Shown piece after piece: positions 63,184 to 64,000 of a stretch of 64,000 nucleotides of DNA. The translations under genes and the position numbers were made by a program. The notes beneath the pieces are model-generated. The model searched no databases. It was not told the origin of the DNA and was given only the letters and a program-made list of their open reading frames with translations. The DNA comes from Pseudonocardia oceani. GTDB taxonomy: Bacteria > Actinomycetota > Actinomycetes > Mycobacteriales > Pseudonocardiaceae. Location: contig NZ_JADQDF010000001.1 in the NCBI RefSeq assembly GCF_019263585.2, positions 186,001 through 250,000 of the forward strand, read 5' to 3'. Positions within the stretch are counted from its first letter, which is position 1. Every line of letters begins with the position of its first letter.

Positions 63184-64000
63184 GCGGGGCCTCCCTGGGC
63201 CAGATCGAGCACGGGTCGTTCGGCACTGCGGTTCGACACGGCGTCGGCGAACGCCGCGTCGATGTCGTCGAGGGCGTAGCGGTGGCCGGAGTCGAGACGG
63301 GTGATGACGGGGTCGGTACGCAGGTCGCCGAGCATCCCGACGACGTCGCGGAGAATCTGCGGGTCGTAGAGCGCGACCCCGACGAGTGAGATGTTGCGCA
63401 TCAGCAGTGCCAGCGCCGGCACGTGGAACACGTCGGAACCGCGGGTGATCTGCCCCATCTCGATGTAGCGGCCGCCGCGGGCGAGCATCCGGACCCCCTC
63501 GTCGACCACGCCCGGCACCCCGGCGACCTCCAGGACGACGTCGGCGCCCCCGCCGGTGAGCTCCCGCACCCGCTCGACCCGTGCGGCCGCGTCACCGATC
63601 TCGGTGACGTCGACGGTGGCGTCGGCACCCAGCGCCGTGGCGGCGGCGAGCCGGTCGGCCATCGCGTCGACGGCGACGACCTGGCCCGCCCCCATCCGCT
63701 TCGCCGCGGCGACCGCGTAGAGGCCCAGCCCACCGGCGCCCTGCACGACGACCCGCTCGCCCGGGCCGACCCCGCCGCGCACCAGCCCCATCCAGGACTG
63801 GGCGGCCGCACAGTTCGCGCTGATGCCGTGCTCGGGTGTCATCCCCTCGGGGAGCTTGAGCACGTACTGGCCGCGGCGCAGGTGGTAGTAGTCGGCGAAG
63901 CCGCCGACGAAGTGCGGCGGTCGCGACGGAGGGCGCAGCAGGCCGCCCATCACCTGCTCGCAGGCGTTCGCCCGGCGCTGCGTGCACGCGTGACAGCGCC
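63180..64000 (-). CDS. Zinc-dependent alcohol dehydrogenase, N-terminus beyond window
   Basis: The last 273 residues of a zinc-type medium-chain dehydrogenase. The visible part begins within the structural-zinc lobe, with cysteines spaced as C-x2-C then a later C (CHACTQRRANAC). It continues through HLRRGQYVLKLPEG to the Rossmann motif GAGGLGLYA and VVAVDAM. A zinc at the catalytic site is expected from N-terminal ligands that are outside the window. The stop overlaps the aldehyde dehydrogenase ATG. The substrate is probably an alcohol that the neighbour's aldehyde follows. Confidence 0.9.

Overview
The window is a high-GC actinobacterial chromosome segment. GTG starts are frequent, neighbouring genes often share ATGA/GTGA stop-start overlaps, and the content (single-chain biotin acyl-CoA carboxylase, many FadE-type acyl-CoA dehydrogenases, cold-shock proteins, MmyB-type remnant) suggests a Pseudonocardia- or Mycobacteriales-like soil bacterium. 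The genus cannot be proved from sequence alone. No rRNA operon, CRISPR array or intact phage is present.

Layout. (1) 1-5.8 kb, minus: an operon MaoC hydratase, CitE-like lyase, aldehyde dehydrogenase, acyl-CoA dehydrogenase, SCP2-like protein and alpha/beta hydrolase. Its strong promoter carries a palindrome and faces a divergent IclR gene. (2) 6.0-8.0 kb, plus: IclR, a MazG-like protein and an enoyl-CoA hydratase. (3) 8.1-10.6 kb: a NarL-type two-component system divergent from a small membrane protein. (4) 10.9-11.6 kb: a chimeric pseudogene (MFS transporter fused to an MmyB-type C-terminus). (5) 11.8-12.7 kb: an unusual protein made of four cold-shock domains. (6) 13.2-17.0 kb, minus: a frameshifted TetR gene overlapping a 1081-residue single-chain acyl-CoA carboxylase. 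(7) 17.0-21.4 kb: a field of decayed genes (carboxyltransferase, lipoproteins, S1C protease, AI-2E transporter) among a few intact ones (two lipoproteins, a phosphoesterase). (8) 21.4-25.5 kb: a phospholipase D-like protein, then an IS3-family element interrupted by an IS30-family element. (9) 26.5 kb: the 3' part of a tRNA-Val gene with its terminator, read as an attachment-site scar, followed by two truncated amidohydrolase genes meeting tail to tail.

(10) 27.7-44 kb is a catabolic region. A lactone-hydrolase-like esterase and a cyclohexanone-monooxygenase-type Baeyer-Villiger enzyme are followed by a GAF/AAA/Fis activator. TetR, GntR and a second GAF/AAA/Fis regulator come next. An opposing operon encodes an acyl-CoA ligase, a zinc-ribbon protein, an SDR, a luciferase-like monooxygenase and a metallo-beta-lactamase-fold lactonase. 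Together these could take a cyclic alcohol to ketone, lactone, hydroxy acid and CoA ester. (11) 44.4-49.4 kb, minus: ribBA, a short citrate-synthase-fold lyase, two alpha/beta hydrolases and an enoyl-CoA hydratase. (12) 49.5-61.7 kb, plus: a beta-oxidation block with seven acyl-CoA dehydrogenases (two adjacent unlike pairs), an acyl-CoA ligase, an enoyl-CoA hydratase and an SDR. (13) 61.7-64 kb, minus: an aldehyde dehydrogenase and a zinc alcohol dehydrogenase running off the window.

The theme is uptake of cyclic or branched carboxylic and terpenoid-like carbon by local acyl-CoA pathways, each with its own regulator, on a chromosome scarred by insertions and deletions. Substrates are inference; the enzyme families are seen directly.
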